Source: Alteromonas sp. 1_MG-2023
GTDB taxonomy: Bacteria > Pseudomonadota > Gammaproteobacteria > Enterobacterales > Alteromonadaceae
Direction: 5' to 3'
Assembly: GCF_030547075.1 (NCBI RefSeq)
Contig: NZ_JAUOQH010000016.1
Coordinates: 1-64,000 of the forward strand
Length of the DNA stretch: 64,000 nucleotides
Numbering within the stretch: the stretch's first letter is position 1; the number at the start of each line of letters is the position of its first letter. Positions 50,045-60,135 of the stretch are shown here, in pieces. A model generated the notes under the pieces. The model did not search any database and was not told the DNA's origin. It saw nothing but the letters and a program-made list of their open reading frames with translations. A program made the position numbers and the translations under genes.

Positions 50045-51388
50045 GTGAAGCCAATGGTAAGTGCAAAGGAAAAAATTGCCTACGGGTTAGGCGATACGGC
50101 AAGCAATTTTATATTTCAAACTGTCATGCTGTTTTTGACATTTTATTATACTGACGTTGTTGGAATATCTGCAGCAGCAGTAGGTAGCATGTTCTTACTG
50201 GTACGGGTATTTGATGCCGTCACCGACCCCTTGATGGGCTCGCTAGCGGATAGAACCAAAACCCGATGGGGCGCCTATCGGCCTTATTTGTTATGGCTAG
50301 CCTTACCTTTTGCGCTATGCAGCGTGCTGGCGTTTACCTCGCCAGAATGGCTTACCGAAGACGGTAAGCTCTATTATGCATTTATCACTTATGCCTTGTT
50401 GATGATCATGTATACCGCCATCAACATTCCTTATTCTGCATTAGGCGGCGTGTTAAGTGCCGACGCCTCAGAACGAGTATCAATACAATCTTACCGGTTT
50501 GTTTTCGCTATGGGCGGCGGTTTGCTGGTGACGTCGTTTATGCTGCCATTAGTTGATTACCTAGGTGATGGCAACGAAGCCCTAGGGTATCAGCGGGCCA
50601 TGATAGTCATGAGTGCGGTAGGCATGGTGTTATTTTTACTCTGTTTTGCTGGCACCAAAGAGCGTGTTAAGCCTGCGAATGAAACTCCCGCACCTTATAA
50701 AACTCAGTTAGCCGCTATCTGGCAGAACGATCAGTGCCGTGTACTTTGCGTAGTGGCCATTGTGCTATTAACTGGCATGGTCATGCGTAATACCTTAGCG
50801 CTGTACTACGTGAAATACGTATTGCAGCGTCCTGAATCGGCAACGCTGTTTGTAACTGCTGGTATGGTGGGCAGTATTATTGGGTGTGCATTGGCCAATC
50901 CGGTCACCAAACGATTCTGTAAAATTAAGGTATACACGTGGCTTCAACTTGCCAGCGCCGCTGTGTGCCTTGTCAACTTTTTTGTACCTTATAACGCATG
51001 GTTCGCGGCTATTGCATTGCACTTTCTGTGGGGGCTTTTGTTGCAAATGGCTACGCCATTGCTGTGGGCAAAAATAGCTGACGTGGTGGATTATGGTGAA
51101 GACAAAACCGGCCTTCGCATGACAGGGTTAACCTATTCAACTGTGGTGTTCTTTATTAAAGTTGGGTTGGCCTTAGGGGGAGCATTAGCTGGCTGGCTAT
51201 TGGCATCAGTTAATTATCAACCTGATTCATTTTCACCGGATGTGGCTAAAGGTATAGTGGCGTTATTTTGTATTGGGCCCGCAATTGCATCAATAGGTGT
51301 TGCGATTATTATGCGCTGGTATACATTAGATAATCAAAAAATGACGGCAATTCAGCAGCGACTTGGATTGGCCGCCAGCGATGCGTAG
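50045..51388 (+). CDS. GPH-family sugar symporter
   Basis: The 447-residue protein has 12 membrane segments and GPH-family motifs: YGLGDTASNFIFQTVMLFLTFYYTDVVGISAAAVGSMFLL, RVFDAVTDPLMGSLADRTKTRWGAYRPYLLW. The group moves glycosides, pentosides and hexuronides with sodium or protons. It lies 35 bases after GH1, so it probably imports the beta-glucosides that GH1 cleaves. The frame opens with GTG at 50045; an ATG three codons later (50054) is an alternative. Confidence 0.9.
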   Translation: MKPMVSAKEKIAYGLGDTASNFIFQTVMLFLTFYYTDVVGISAAAVGSMFLLVRVFDAVTDPLMGSLADRTKTRWGAYRPYLLWLALPFALCSVLAFTSPEWLTEDGKLYYAFITYALLMIMYTAINIPYSALGGVLSADASERVSIQSYRFVFAMGGGLLVTSFMLPLVDYLGDGNEALGYQRAMIVMSAVGMVLFLLCFAGTKERVKPANETPAPYKTQLAAIWQNDQCRVLCVVAIVLLTGMVMRNTLALYYVKYVLQRPESATLFVTAGMVGSIIGCALANPVTKRFCKIKVYTWLQLASAAVCLVNFFVPYNAWFAAIALHFLWGLLLQMATPLLWAKIADVVDYGEDKTGLRMTGLTYSTVVFFIKVGLALGGALAGWLLASVNYQPDSFSPDVAKGIVALFCIGPAIASIGVAIIMRWYTLDNQKMTAIQQRLGLAASDA

Positions 51389-51456
51389 CTCGCACCGTAA
51401 TTTATAAGTTCGCACAGCAAGGATATCGCAGCGCGTACGCGCGCCGTTAATGCTCT

Positions 51457-52458
51457 ATGGTAACAATTAAGCAAGTCAGTGAATTAGCCGGCGTGTCGTC
51501 AGCTACCGTATCTCGGGTTATCAACGACACAGATACCGTAAAAGAAAAAACCCGCCAACAAGTGCTTGATGCCATGGAGAAGCTTGGTTATCGACACAAT
51601 GTAATAGCGGCTTCTCTTGCATCTAATAAAACTCACACCGTTGGGTATGTTGTACCTGAATTACATGGTTCATTCTTTGGCGCTATGATGGCTGGCTCGG
51701 AAAAAATCCTTAGGCAAGCCAAAAAGCATATGTTTGTGGTCACCGGGCACAGTGACGAAGCGTTAGAGAAAAAAGAGATTGAAGCCTTATTAAGCCGTCG
51801 CTGCGACGCGCTTATTTTGCACGTTGAAGCGGTAAGTGACGATTACCTTATCGACCTTGCCAGCCAAGATGTTCCTATTGTTGTTGTGAATCGTTACATA
51901 GAAGCTATTGGCGAAAAATGTATTAGCCTAGACAACGTTTTAGGCGGGTACTTAGCCACTAAACACCTTATCGATTTGGGTCATACCCAAATTGCCTATG
52001 CAGCTGGTGCATTGTTTAAAGCTGATGGTATTAACCGTTTAACCGGGCATAAAAAAGCTTTAGAAGAAGCAAGGTTTCATTTTGATGAAGACACCGTTGC
52101 AGAAGGTAATTTCCAAGCCTTTTCAGGCGAAAAATGTGTTGATGAATTGCTAGAAAGAAATGTGAATTTCAGCGCCATAGCCTGTGCTAATGATGAAATG
52201 GCATCAGGTGCTATTAATGCGCTTAGAAAGCACGGGAAACGGGTACCAGAAGACATATCCGTGATTGGCTTCGATAATGTTGATTTTGCGAGTTATTTAA
52301 CCCCAAAACTCACCACCGTTAATTACCCTGTACGTGATATTGGTGCCATGGCTGCCCGCTGGATTTTAAATCAAGCGTACGGAGATTCGAAAATGACCAT
52401 GGAACACATTCTATCCCCCAAATTAATTATCAGAGGTACCACGAGAGAGTGTGAGTAA
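51457..52458 (+). CDS. LacI family regulator of beta-glucan genes
   Basis: The 333-residue protein has an N-terminal LacI helix-turn-helix (TIKQVSELAGVSSATVSRVIND, 3-24), the hinge ending in AASLASNKTHTVGYVVP, and a periplasmic-binding-like sugar domain (60-330). It is the last gene of the GH1-permease operon. Palindromes of the LacI type (central AAGCGCTT) occur upstream of GH16, the permease-GH3 operon, the receptor and GH1 itself. It is the only LacI regulator in the window, so it is the likely reader, with a beta-glucoside as inducer. A 12-bp palindrome, GCGCGTACGCGC, lies 15 bases before its start. Confidence 0.93.
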   Translation: MVTIKQVSELAGVSSATVSRVINDTDTVKEKTRQQVLDAMEKLGYRHNVIAASLASNKTHTVGYVVPELHGSFFGAMMAGSEKILRQAKKHMFVVTGHSDEALEKKEIEALLSRRCDALILHVEAVSDDYLIDLASQDVPIVVVNRYIEAIGEKCISLDNVLGGYLATKHLIDLGHTQIAYAAGALFKADGINRLTGHKKALEEARFHFDEDTVAEGNFQAFSGEKCVDELLERNVNFSAIACANDEMASGAINALRKHGKRVPEDISVIGFDNVDFASYLTPKLTTVNYPVRDIGAMAARWILNQAYGDSKMTMEHILSPKLIIRGTTRECE

Positions 52459-52537
52459 ATTCATCCGACGACGAAGGATGACCTGTCACTTTTTTCTGTT
52501 ATTCTAAATCAAATTCTAATAATAAATCGGTAACTCT

Positions 52538-53620
52538 ATGTTCGTTTCTCGCAGTAAGTACTTAGAAAAAGAGTCTCAAGCCTCTAAACTTGAAGGTCGC
52601 TATCAAGCTGCTTTGGATAAAATATCTGCATTGGAATCTGAAAATGCACAGCTAAACCAGCAAGTTGCCGATTTAACTCAAGCTGCTAAACACAAACAAG
52701 ATGACGTGGTTACTCGTTGCTTGGTTAACGCTTTCAATCAAGTTGAAGGAATTAGAGAAACCGTCTTAGGCTCCTACCAAAAAATTAGTTCCGAAAACCA
52801 ATCCATATCAGATATCAATGTATTGTTTGAAGAGTCTTCTCAGGTACTAAGTAAAATCGTGAAAGACATGAGTGGCTTAAATACCCAAATGGTAAGCATG
52901 AGCGAGCGTATTTCAGGGTTATCCACAACGGCAGATAATATTAATAAATTTGTTTCTACCATTACCAGTATATCCGACCAAACCAACCTACTGGCATTAA
53001 ATGCTGCGATTGAAGCTGCTCGAGCGGGTGATGCTGGCCGTGGCTTCAGCGTAGTGGCCGATGAAGTGCGTGCATTGGCGACAGAAACGAATAAATCTGC
53101 CACCGAAGTATCTGAATTAGTTAATGATATTATTCAGTCTACGGCTAAAGCGGTTTCGGGCGTTAACGAACTCAGAGGTAATAACGAAGAGTTGGAAGAG
53201 GGAATTAGTACTCTTAATAGCGGTTATGAAACCATGGTTTCTCACTGCGACAGCATGAAATCTACAATAAGTGAAGGATCGCTAACTGCCTTTATTCAAA
53301 CCGTTAAGCTCGATCATGTGGTGTGGAAATCGGATATTTACGCGGTTTTATTTGGTTATAGCGATAAAAAAGCAAATGAATTTGCTGATCATGCAAGTTG
53401 CAGATTAGGCCTGTGGTACAGCGAAAATAAGGGTACTAGTATTGGTAAATCTGCCGCCTTTAGGGAATTAGAAACACCTCATGCTGCAGTTCATCGTGCA
53501 GGTGTTGCGGCTATCAGTGCAAAAGTCGAGGGCGATACTTATACGTTGGAATCTAAAATCACTGAGATGGAACGGGCAAGTGAAAAAGTGATGATTTTAC
53601 TAGATAGAATATCTAGCTAA
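52538..53620 (+). CDS. Soluble chemoreceptor with CZB domain
   Basis: The 360-residue protein has no membrane segment. It begins with a coiled coil (about 10-60), followed by a methyl-accepting signalling hairpin whose tip is [37 protein letters not shown]. The C-terminal part is a CZB (chemoreceptor zinc-binding) domain with conserved His and Cys in [20 protein letters not shown] and [13 protein letters not shown] domains bind zinc and in known cases sense oxidants such as hypochlorous acid. It would act in the cytosol with CheA and CheW. Confidence 0.9.
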   Translation: MFVSRSKYLEKESQASKLEGRYQAALDKISALESENAQLNQQVADLTQAAKHKQDDVVTRCLVNAFNQVEGIRETVLGSYQKISSENQSISDINVLFEESSQVLSKIVKDMSGLNTQMVSMSERISGLSTTADNINKFVSTITSISDQTNLLALNAAIEAARAGDAGRGFSVVADEVRALATETNKSATEVSELVNDIIQSTAKAVSGVNELRGNNEELEEGISTLNSGYETMVSHCDSMKSTISEGSLTAFIQTVKLDHVVWKSDIYAVLFGYSDKKANEFADHASCRLGLWYSENKGTSIGKSAAFRELETPHAAVHRAGVAAISAKVEGDTYTLESKITEMERASEKVMILLDRISS

Positions 53621-53827
53621 CCGTCGTCTTTGTAGAGTTTTAGTTTTTTCATCTTTTAACCCTGAGTTTTACGCGTTTCCCTTGTTGCTTCTTACAGATG
53701 AAATTTATTTCTTTTACTACTTTAGTATGCATTTTGGCAGCAATGTTCTACGCTTCTAAATACTAGCTAGGAATAGATTTTTTCCTACCCACTGTTTTTA
53801 AAGCCGCTATTTTAATGGATGTTATTA

Positions 53828-55408
53828 GTGAAGAAAAACCAATCTTTCACTCAGCGTGAATACAAATTTCCACCCCATTATCGCCTGATATCTTCTACCG
53901 ATAAACGTGGCGTTATACGCCATTGTAATGATGAGTTCGTAGAGGCTAGCGGTTATGAAAGGGAGGATCTAATCGGTAAAAACCACAACGTCATTAGGCA
54001 TCCCGATATGCCATCTAGCGTATTTAAGGAAATGTGGCGTACACTTGAGTCTGGAGATAGTTGGGTAGGGCTGGTTAAAAATCGTAGAGAAAATGGTGAT
54101 CATTATTGGGTATCGGCATTTGTAACACCTATTTACGAAGAAGGTTCAGTCGTTGGCTACGAGTCGGTAAGAGTGCCCGCTACAGACGAAAAAATTGCGC
54201 GAGCATCGGCTATGTATGAAAGGCTTTCTGCCGGCAAACCACCAATACCTTTTTCTACAAAACTTAGCCAAGCAGTCTCGCCAATGTTACCTACGATAGT
54301 AGTCAGTTTATTATTGCTGGTGGCAATTGGGTTCACTGGGGGTTTAATACCACTGGGCATTACGTTTGTTGCACTAACCATTATGACATGTTGGCAGTGG
54401 GCTAAGAATCGAAGTTATTGGCAGAAGTTTCTTTTGCTTAGCCCCGCAAGCTACAGTAATGGGTTAGTTGCCCAAACCTACTATGACGATGTTGACTACA
54501 TTGCCCAAGCCAAGCTTGCTTTAGGGTGCGAACTAGCTCGTACCCGCACCGCACTAGCGCGTATTCAAGATGCGTCGAATGAATTAGAAGATATATCTGG
54601 TACAACACATAGCCAGGCACAGCTAACGAGCAAAACCATTATTCAGCAAAATCTTGCTACCCAGCAAATAGCCACCGCAATAACTCAAATGAGTCAGGCT
54701 ATTCAGGAAGTCGCTGAACGGGTTGAAAGCAATGCGATGAGTGCTAAAACCGCCGCTACCAACGTACAGATGGGGAACGACAAGGCCGAAGAAGCGATGC
54801 AGGCCATACTGTCGCTCAAAAGTGCGGTAGAATCTATTTCAGATACCGTTACAGAGCTTGCTCAATCGACCAGTGATATTGGTGAGGCAGCGAGCATCAT
54901 TTCTAGCATTGCCGATCAAACCAACCTTCTTGCGTTAAATGCAGCGATAGAAGCCGCACGTGCTGGCGAGCAAGGTAGAGGCTTTGCCGTTGTAGCTGAC
55001 GAGGTACGCACTCTCGCATCTAAAACCCGAGTATCTACTGATAAAATTCACAACATTATTCAAGAACTTGTTGATAGAACAGAACGCGCGGTAAGAGTGT
55101 CGTCGGAAGGCTTGGTTTCAGCAGAACATGGCAGTGCCATTGTGGAAGAAACCAGAGGCGCGCTACAAGAAATTAATAATGCGGTTAGTGGTATAGCCTC
55201 TGCCACGGTTGAAATGTCTTCAGCGGTTGAACAGCAAAGCACTGTGGCCGAACATATAAACCAGCAACTTGTTGATGTCTCTGCTAGCGCAGAAGAAACT
55301 CAAAAATCGTCTGAAGCATCGCTTAAAGTAAGCCATGACCTACGTGATACGGTTAACCAAGTGAATGGCTTAATTACGCGCTTTAATACAGATAAGCGAA
55401 CGAGTTAA
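53828..55408 (+). CDS. PAS-domain chemoreceptor (Aer-like)
   Basis: The protein starts with a PAS domain (about 5-115, with [41 protein letters not shown]), as in the Aer energy sensor, which binds FAD. Two close membrane segments follow (about 150-190), then a chemoreceptor signalling domain with the hairpin tip [37 protein letters not shown]. There is no periplasmic domain. The frame begins with ATG at 53819, but GTG at 53828 has GGA six bases upstream and gives the usual [12 protein letters not shown] start, 526 residues. It would steer swimming by redox or oxygen level. Confidence 0.9.
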   Translation: MKKNQSFTQREYKFPPHYRLISSTDKRGVIRHCNDEFVEASGYEREDLIGKNHNVIRHPDMPSSVFKEMWRTLESGDSWVGLVKNRRENGDHYWVSAFVTPIYEEGSVVGYESVRVPATDEKIARASAMYERLSAGKPPIPFSTKLSQAVSPMLPTIVVSLLLLVAIGFTGGLIPLGITFVALTIMTCWQWAKNRSYWQKFLLLSPASYSNGLVAQTYYDDVDYIAQAKLALGCELARTRTALARIQDASNELEDISGTTHSQAQLTSKTIIQQNLATQQIATAITQMSQAIQEVAERVESNAMSAKTAATNVQMGNDKAEEAMQAILSLKSAVESISDTVTELAQSTSDIGEAASIISSIADQTNLLALNAAIEAARAGEQGRGFAVVADEVRTLASKTRVSTDKIHNIIQELVDRTERAVRVSSEGLVSAEHGSAIVEETRGALQEINNAVSGIASATVEMSSAVEQQSTVAEHINQQLVDVSASAEETQKSSEASLKVSHDLRDTVNQVNGLITRFNTDKRTS

Positions 55409-55444
55409 CTATTATTTAATCATGTTACAGCGTAACGGCTCTTA

Positions 55445-55478
55445 TGTAGAACGTGCTTCATGTGAAGCTGGTTCTACA
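55445..55478. other. Long hairpin between receptor and yebG
   Basis: TGTAGAAC/GTTCTACA encloses GCTTCA/TGAAGC, giving a 14-bp interrupted stem without a T-run. It lies between convergent genes and may be a shared transcript end. Confidence 0.5.
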
Positions 55479-55513
55479 TCAAGGTTGCCGCGCTTCAACC
55501 TATACGTTTTAGC

Positions 55514-55801
55514 CTATCCGTTGGCTTTAAGCTTTACGACTTCGGCGGTTTCATCCTCCAACACGCTTTGCGCAGTCGCGCCTTTAAATATTTTACTCAC
55601 CTTTTCCTTATTCTTAGACAGCATAATAGTGAGTTCTTCAATAAGGCTATCATCAATACCTAAGCCTTTTGCTTGAATATATTCAGCGAGGTTATCAGCA
55701 GCGTCCAGCATCTTATCGTATTGGTCTGCTTCTTTTTTATCGGTAGTTACCAATTTTTCTACCCCTTTGTGCGTAACAACATACTGTGTGGTAATGGCCA
55801 T
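55514..55801 (-). CDS. yebG: SOS-induced protein YebG
   Basis: The 95-residue protein matches YebG: QYVVTHKGVEKLVTTDKKEADQYDKMLDAADNLAEYIQ resembles the Escherichia coli protein closely. YebG is a small DNA-damage-inducible protein of unclear function. The frame begins further upstream, but ATG at 55801 follows AAGGGGA and gives the usual N-terminus. A LexA box lies 48 bases upstream, which supports both the identity and SOS control. Confidence 0.88.
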   Translation of the reverse strand: MAITTQYVVTHKGVEKLVTTDKKEADQYDKMLDAADNLAEYIQAKGLGIDDSLIEELTIMLSKNKEKVSKIFKGATAQSVLEDETAEVVKLKANG

Positions 55802-55848
55802 GGTAGGTCCCCTTAAATAAATAGACAACAAAACTGTACATTATATAA

Positions 55849-55864
55849 CTGGATAAATAAACAG
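55849..55864 (-). promoter_or_regulatory. LexA box of yebG
   Basis: CTGTTTATTTATCCAG on the minus strand fits the LexA consensus CTG-N10-CAG with an AT-rich centre. Confidence 0.85.
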
Positions 55865-56146
55865 TATTTGCAGTTTTTTGATTTTATTTTTCTACAACTT
55901 AAGTATAGTGACCAAGTACGCTTAGATATATTTTAAGAACGTACGTTGGAAAACAGCTTTCACATCGCCACGTCTATATTCAAAAATTTACCGGCTTCGT
56001 TCACATTGGTTACCGTTTTTAGCTAACAACACAGCCACGAAGAACAGTAAATTTATCACTAGGCACAAGAATCTTTCTTGCTAGAGCGTGAAATCGAGTG
56101 CCGAAAATCGGCGTGATTTAGGTGACTTAGATACGAAGAGGATGTA
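55865..56146. other. Intergenic region, yebG and histidine kinase
   Basis: No gene is seen. It should hold the kinase promoter. No notable repeat was found beyond the LexA box at its left edge. Confidence 0.4.
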
Positions 56147-57322
56147 ATGAATTCTTCCATTGAGCGAGATATTCGCACTATTCAATCGATAGAAGCTGTT
56201 CCACATATAATGAAAATGTTGTCCGATGTGACTGGCCTTCGCTTTATTTGTGTCGCCCGCGTAACAGAAGATAATTGGACCATGTGCGCTGTGCTCGACC
56301 AGGTAAACTTTAATTTAATACCTGGCGATGAACTCGATATCAAAACTACCTTCTGTAACCAAGTTAGAAAATCCACTAAAGCAATAATGATTGAGCACGC
56401 TAAAGAAGATACCGTATATCGCGAAAGCGAAATACCTATCATGTATGGCTTCGAGAGTTACTTTTCTTACCCCATTTACAATAAAAACGGTGACTTTTTC
56501 GGTACGCTTTGTGGCTTAGATCCGCTTCCAACCATTTTGAAAACAGAGAAAATCAAAAACCAAATTAAGTCTTTTGCTGAATTGATTTCAAGACAAATGG
56601 AAGTTGATGATCGCCTAACGGCAGCTGAAACTAATTTAGTTAGTGAACAAGCTTCAGCAAAACTGCGTGAACAATACATTGCCATTTTAGGGCATGATTT
56701 AAGAACGCCTTTGTCAGCGCTAAAAATGGGCGTAGATTTCTTAGTAGATCATGTAAGCGATGCAACATCGCAAAAAGTACTGACCCGAATGGACAATAGT
56801 GCAAAGCGCATGACCCGACTTATTAGCGACGTGATGGATTTTACGCACGGGCAAATGGGGAAGGGAATTCAATTAAATGTTAAGCCACTGAGTCATTTAG
56901 ATGAAGTACTGCTGCACACAGTATCTGAGCTAGCTAGCCTACATTTTGAGCGAGACATACAAGCAGATATTAATATAACGGGCACGTTTGCCTGTGATGC
57001 AGAGCGTGTTAGTCAATTACTCTCTAATTTGCTGATTAACGCCATTGTGCACGGTGACAGCACCAAACCTATAAATGTCATAGCAAAGGTTCAAGAAAGT
57101 ATCCTTTGTTTGAGTGTCGCTAACGGCGGTACGCCAATTGGTTCAGATATGATTGATAAACTGTTTCACCCTTTTTGGCGAGACGAAAAAAACAAACAGA
57201 CTGGTGGTTTGGGGTTAGGTTTATTTATTGCGTCTCAAATTGCGGAAGCACACCGTGGCACATTAATGGTTTGCTCTGACGAAAATGAAACGAAATTTAC
57301 CTTTGAAGCAAGGTTATTATAG
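56147..57322 (+). CDS. GAF-domain sensor histidine kinase
   Basis: The 391-residue cytosolic kinase has an N-terminal GAF domain (about 10-150), a dimerisation/phosphoacceptor domain with GHDLRTPLSAL (His183), and a HATPase domain with QLLSNLLINAIVHG (N box) and GGLGLGLFIASQIAEAHRG (G box). It lacks membrane segments. No response regulator gene is adjacent, so it is an orphan kinase here. The GAF part may sense a small molecule, light or redox; the ligand is unknown. GAGG is five bases before the ATG. Confidence 0.92.
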   Translation: MNSSIERDIRTIQSIEAVPHIMKMLSDVTGLRFICVARVTEDNWTMCAVLDQVNFNLIPGDELDIKTTFCNQVRKSTKAIMIEHAKEDTVYRESEIPIMYGFESYFSYPIYNKNGDFFGTLCGLDPLPTILKTEKIKNQIKSFAELISRQMEVDDRLTAAETNLVSEQASAKLREQYIAILGHDLRTPLSALKMGVDFLVDHVSDATSQKVLTRMDNSAKRMTRLISDVMDFTHGQMGKGIQLNVKPLSHLDEVLLHTVSELASLHFERDIQADINITGTFACDAERVSQLLSNLLINAIVHGDSTKPINVIAKVQESILCLSVANGGTPIGSDMIDKLFHPFWRDEKNKQTGGLGLGLFIASQIAEAHRGTLMVCSDENETKFTFEARLL

Positions 57323-57347
57323 CAAAGCGTGCCGCTTTGCTATTTTT
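57321..57347 (+). terminator. Terminator after histidine kinase
   Basis: AGCAAAGC and GCTTTGCT form a stem overlapping the stop codon, followed by TATTTTT. Confidence 0.75.
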
Positions 57348-57448
57348 AACCCTTTAGATTTCTACTTTTCAAAATAAGCTTATCTTGCTCAATTCCTAGG
57401 TTTTTTGCCCTTCATCTAAGTACCAAGTATTTATCCGATGATTAATGC

Positions 57449-57477
57449 TTGTACAAAACTTGGCGTATGCGTATAAT
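57449..57477 (+). promoter_or_regulatory. rpsF operon promoter
   Basis: TTGTAC (57449-57454) and a perfect TATAAT (57472-57477) are separated by 17 bp, a strong sigma-70-type promoter. Confidence 0.8.
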
Positions 57478-57483
57478 GCGCGC

Positions 57484-57563
57484 CCTTACAGCCACCCTAA
57501 CTAGGTTCCTTGTCTCTATACAGTCTGGCTGTACTGTCGAGGCTACAACCGTAAGGAGCAATA
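57484..57563 (+). promoter_or_regulatory. Candidate S6:S18 ribosomal leader
   Basis: The leader can pair CCTTAC (57484-57489) with GTAAGG (57551-57556), which includes the Shine-Dalgarno sequence. An alternative, partly overlapping stem pairs ACAGCCA (57488-57494) with TGGCTGT (57526-57532). The ACAACCG segment before the ribosome-binding site recalls the known S6:S18-binding leader. Feedback by S6-S18 on translation is therefore likely. Confidence 0.5.
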
Positions 57564-57962
57564 ATGCGTCATTACGAAATCGTATTTATGGTTCACCCTG
57601 ATCAGAGTGAACAAGTACCTGGTATGATCGAACGTTATACCACTATTCTTAAGCAAAACGATGGTCAGATTCATCGTTTAGAAGATTGGGGCCGTCGTCA
57701 ATTGGCATACCCAATTGAAAAGCTGCACAAAGCCCACTATGTATTGATCAATGCTGAAGCGACTGCTGAAGCTGTTGACGAGCTGGAAAATGCTTTCCGC
57801 TACAACGACGTTATCTTACGTAACATGGTAATGCGCACTAAAAACGCTGTAACCGAGCCTTCTCCTATGACTAAAGAAGAGCGTCGTGAGCGTCGTGACG
57901 ATTCTGCACCTCGTACAGAGCGCGCAGAAAGAAGACCTGAATCCACTGAAGATAACGCTTAA
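57564..57962 (+). CDS. rpsF: 30S ribosomal protein S6
   Basis: The 132-residue protein begins [25 protein letters not shown] and contains [29 protein letters not shown], the S6 pattern. A charged C-terminal tail rich in Arg and Glu follows, the region where glutamate residues are added in Escherichia coli. S6 binds S18 and the 16S rRNA platform. AAGGAG precedes the ATG. It is first in the rpsF-rpsR-rplI operon. Confidence 0.98.
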   Translation: MRHYEIVFMVHPDQSEQVPGMIERYTTILKQNDGQIHRLEDWGRRQLAYPIEKLHKAHYVLINAEATAEAVDELENAFRYNDVILRNMVMRTKNAVTEPSPMTKEERRERRDDSAPRTERAERRPESTEDNA

Positions 57963-57973
57963 GGAGATCACCC

Positions 57974-58201
57974 ATGGCTCGTTTTTTCAGACGTCGTAAA
58001 TTCTGCCGTTTCACTGCAGATGGTGTGACTGAAATCGATTATAAAGATATCGCTACTCTTAAGAATTATATCACAGAGAGCGGTAAGATTGTCCCTAGCC
58101 GTATCACTGGTACAAGCGCAAAATATCAGCGTCAGCTGTCTTCTGCGATTAAGCGCGCACGTTTTCTTGCGTTGCTTCCGTACACTGATTCACACAAGTA
58201 A
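57974..58201 (+). CDS. rpsR: 30S ribosomal protein S18
   Basis: The 75-residue protein has the normal length and the S18 pattern [20 protein letters not shown] and [37 protein letters not shown]. It is 11 bases after rpsF; the priB gene usual between them in enteric bacteria is absent. It pairs with S6 in the 30S subunit. Confidence 0.98.
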   Translation: MARFFRRRKFCRFTADGVTEIDYKDIATLKNYITESGKIVPSRITGTSAKYQRQLSSAIKRARFLALLPYTDSHK

Positions 58202-58227
58202 TTTGGCGTAATTAAGGGGTAGTTAAG

Positions 58228-58680
58228 ATGAACATCATCCTACTAGATAAAGTCGCCAATCTTGGCGGTCTGGGCGACCAAGTAGCTGTTAAAGCTGGTT
58301 ACGCTCGTAATTTCCTGTTTCCACAGGGTAAAGCAGTTCCTGCAACTAAAGCGAACGTTGAAAAGTTTGAAGCACGTCGTGCTGAACTTGAAGCGAAAAT
58401 CGCTGAGCAGCTTGATGCTGCTAATGCACGTGCTGAAAAACTAAATGAACTTGCAGAAGTAACTCTTGCGGCGCCAGCTGGCGACGAAGGTAAACTTTTC
58501 GGTTCTATCGGTACGCGTGACATTGCTGATGCAATCACTGCAGCTGGTGTTGAAGTAGCTAAAGCGGAAGTTAAACTTCCTACTGGCACACTTCGCGACA
58601 CTGGCGAATATGACATCGACTTACAACTTCATTCTGATGTAACCACTTCTATTAAAGTGATCATCATTGCTGAAGCATAA
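58228..58680 (+). CDS. rplI: 50S ribosomal protein L9
   Basis: The 150-residue protein starts [40 protein letters not shown], the L9 signature, followed by the long helix and the C-terminal domain. It is the last gene of the ribosomal operon and is followed by a strong terminator. L9 binds 23S rRNA at the base of the L1 stalk region. Confidence 0.98.
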   Translation: MNIILLDKVANLGGLGDQVAVKAGYARNFLFPQGKAVPATKANVEKFEARRAELEAKIAEQLDAANARAEKLNELAEVTLAAPAGDEGKLFGSIGTRDIADAITAAGVEVAKAEVKLPTGTLRDTGEYDIDLQLHSDVTTSIKVIIIAEA

Positions 58681-58696
58681 GCGCTGACGTATACGA

Positions 58697-58723
58697 AAAA
58701 ACCGCTCTTATGAGCGGTTTTTT
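58697..58723 (+). terminator. Terminator of rpsF-rpsR-rplI
   Basis: ACCGCTC and GAGCGGT with a TTAT loop, flanked by A and T runs. It is a clear intrinsic terminator. Confidence 0.92.
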
Positions 58724-58774
58724 TATGTCTAAAATTTTTTATAGGCTGAAGTTTCCCGTTTTAGTATTTAAACG

Positions 58775-59422
58775 CTACTTTTCATGCTTCTTCACAATAC
58801 GGGCGCACTTTTCACGCCATTCATCATCAATAGTCGTTAAATTTACCAGCTTAGCGGCCAACGCGGCATCGGTTTTAGTATGTGCGCATTGCATGAGAGT
58901 TTGTACATTAACGGTGTTCTCATCTCTACTCACAAGCTCTACCGTATCGCCCACGTTAATCACACCAGTTTCTAATACGCGATAGTACCATCCGGTAATG
59001 CCTCGCTCGCCTACAAACCTATCTAGGTTTGGAATATTGAAGCGCTGGGATATTTTACTGCATGGTGCTCTGGGTGCACTAACTTGCAATACAACTTCAC
59101 CGAACTTCCATACGTCACCAATATACACGGTGGCGTCATCCATGCCATCTACACTAATGTTTTCACCAATAGTGCCAGGCGCAAATTCGCCGTCTGGAAA
59201 ATGCTTTCGTAATGTGAAGTAATGAAGGGGGCTAAATTGATGCAAAACCTTTTCAGGGCCGCCATGAAGTTTTTTATTAGACTGTTGATCTTCATCGGTG
59301 GAATCAAGGTGAACCGTTAGCTGCGTAACGGCGCTTTTTACAATACTACTTGGTGCGCCGCGTGGACCAAGCGGATGGGGCTGGCCTGCGAATAACGCGT
59401 CAACTTTTAAGGGTGAAGGCAT
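58775..59422 (-). CDS. MOSC domain protein, YiiM family
   Basis: The 215-residue protein is a YiiM-type MOSC protein: GAPSSIVKSAVTQLTVHLDSTDEDQQSNKKLHGGPEKVLHQF, GTIGENISVDGMDDATVYIGDVWKFGEVVLQVSAPRAPCSKI, the last with the conserved Cys of MOSC domains. Members carry a molybdenum cofactor and reduce N-hydroxylated compounds such as 6-hydroxylaminopurine. GGAG precedes the ATG by five bases. It is inserted, on the minus strand, between the ribosomal operon and the sigma factor. Confidence 0.87.
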   Translation of the reverse strand: MPSPLKVDALFAGQPHPLGPRGAPSSIVKSAVTQLTVHLDSTDEDQQSNKKLHGGPEKVLHQFSPLHYFTLRKHFPDGEFAPGTIGENISVDGMDDATVYIGDVWKFGEVVLQVSAPRAPCSKISQRFNIPNLDRFVGERGITGWYYRVLETGVINVGDTVELVSRDENTVNVQTLMQCAHTKTDAALAAKLVNLTTIDDEWREKCARIVKKHEK

Positions 59423-59553
59423 ACAAACTCCAAAAATAAGTTTTGCTAATTTAAACCTTTATCACATAGGGTACGACTAACCTTTCAACAATAACAAGAC
59501 GGTAAGCCGAAAATGTCGAAAAAAGTGGTTTACAGGAAAACAATGAGATTGTC

Positions 59554-60135
59554 ATGGAGCGTACTCTAGCACAGGTTACTAACCTGACTACTGACGATAA
59601 AAGCCAGAGCGAAGCTTCGGTTATTCTCGCAGCACAGCAGGGAGATAAGGTGGCGTATAAAACCCTTTATCACACCCATGTGGGGCGGGTTTACGCACTG
59701 TGTTTCCGGTTAACTGGCGATCGTGGTCTTGCAGAAGACGCCACGCAAGAAGTGTTTATTCAGTTGTGGTCGAAACTTGATAGGTTCGACGGACAAAGTC
59801 AGTTTTCTACCTGGTTACATAGTGTTTCTGCGAATGTCACTGTGTCTTATTTGCGAAAACAACGTAATTGGGTACAGCGTATGTTTAATATCGAATCTAG
59901 CCCGGCGATGGACATGCCAGCCGCTGCCGACAGTAGTCAAATAGATTTAGAAGCTTTAGTCGTCCGGTTGCCACAAAGAGCAAGAATGGTATTCGTATTA
60001 CACGCGATTGAAGGGTATAGGCACGAAGAAATTGCCACAATGTTAGATATGGCGGTGGGGACCAGTAAAGCACAATTTCACCGAGCCAAACAACTGCTTA
60101 AAACGTGGATGGGGTGTGAAGATGACGAAATTTGA
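59554..60135 (+). CDS. ECF sigma factor
   Basis: The 193-residue protein has sigma region 2 (about 27-95, with YALCFRLTGDRGLAEDATQEVFIQLWSKLDRFDGQSQFSTWLHSVSANVTVSYLRK) and sigma region 4 (about 130-185, with LPQRARMVFVLHAIEGYRHEEIATMLDMAVGTSKAQFHRAKQLL). It is an extracytoplasmic-function sigma factor, directing RNA polymerase to a stress or envelope regulon. The next gene, overlapping its end, is a membrane protein that fits an anti-sigma factor. Confidence 0.93.
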   Translation: MERTLAQVTNLTTDDKSQSEASVILAAQQGDKVAYKTLYHTHVGRVYALCFRLTGDRGLAEDATQEVFIQLWSKLDRFDGQSQFSTWLHSVSANVTVSYLRKQRNWVQRMFNIESSPAMDMPAAADSSQIDLEALVVRLPQRARMVFVLHAIEGYRHEEIATMLDMAVGTSKAQFHRAKQLLKTWMGCEDDEI

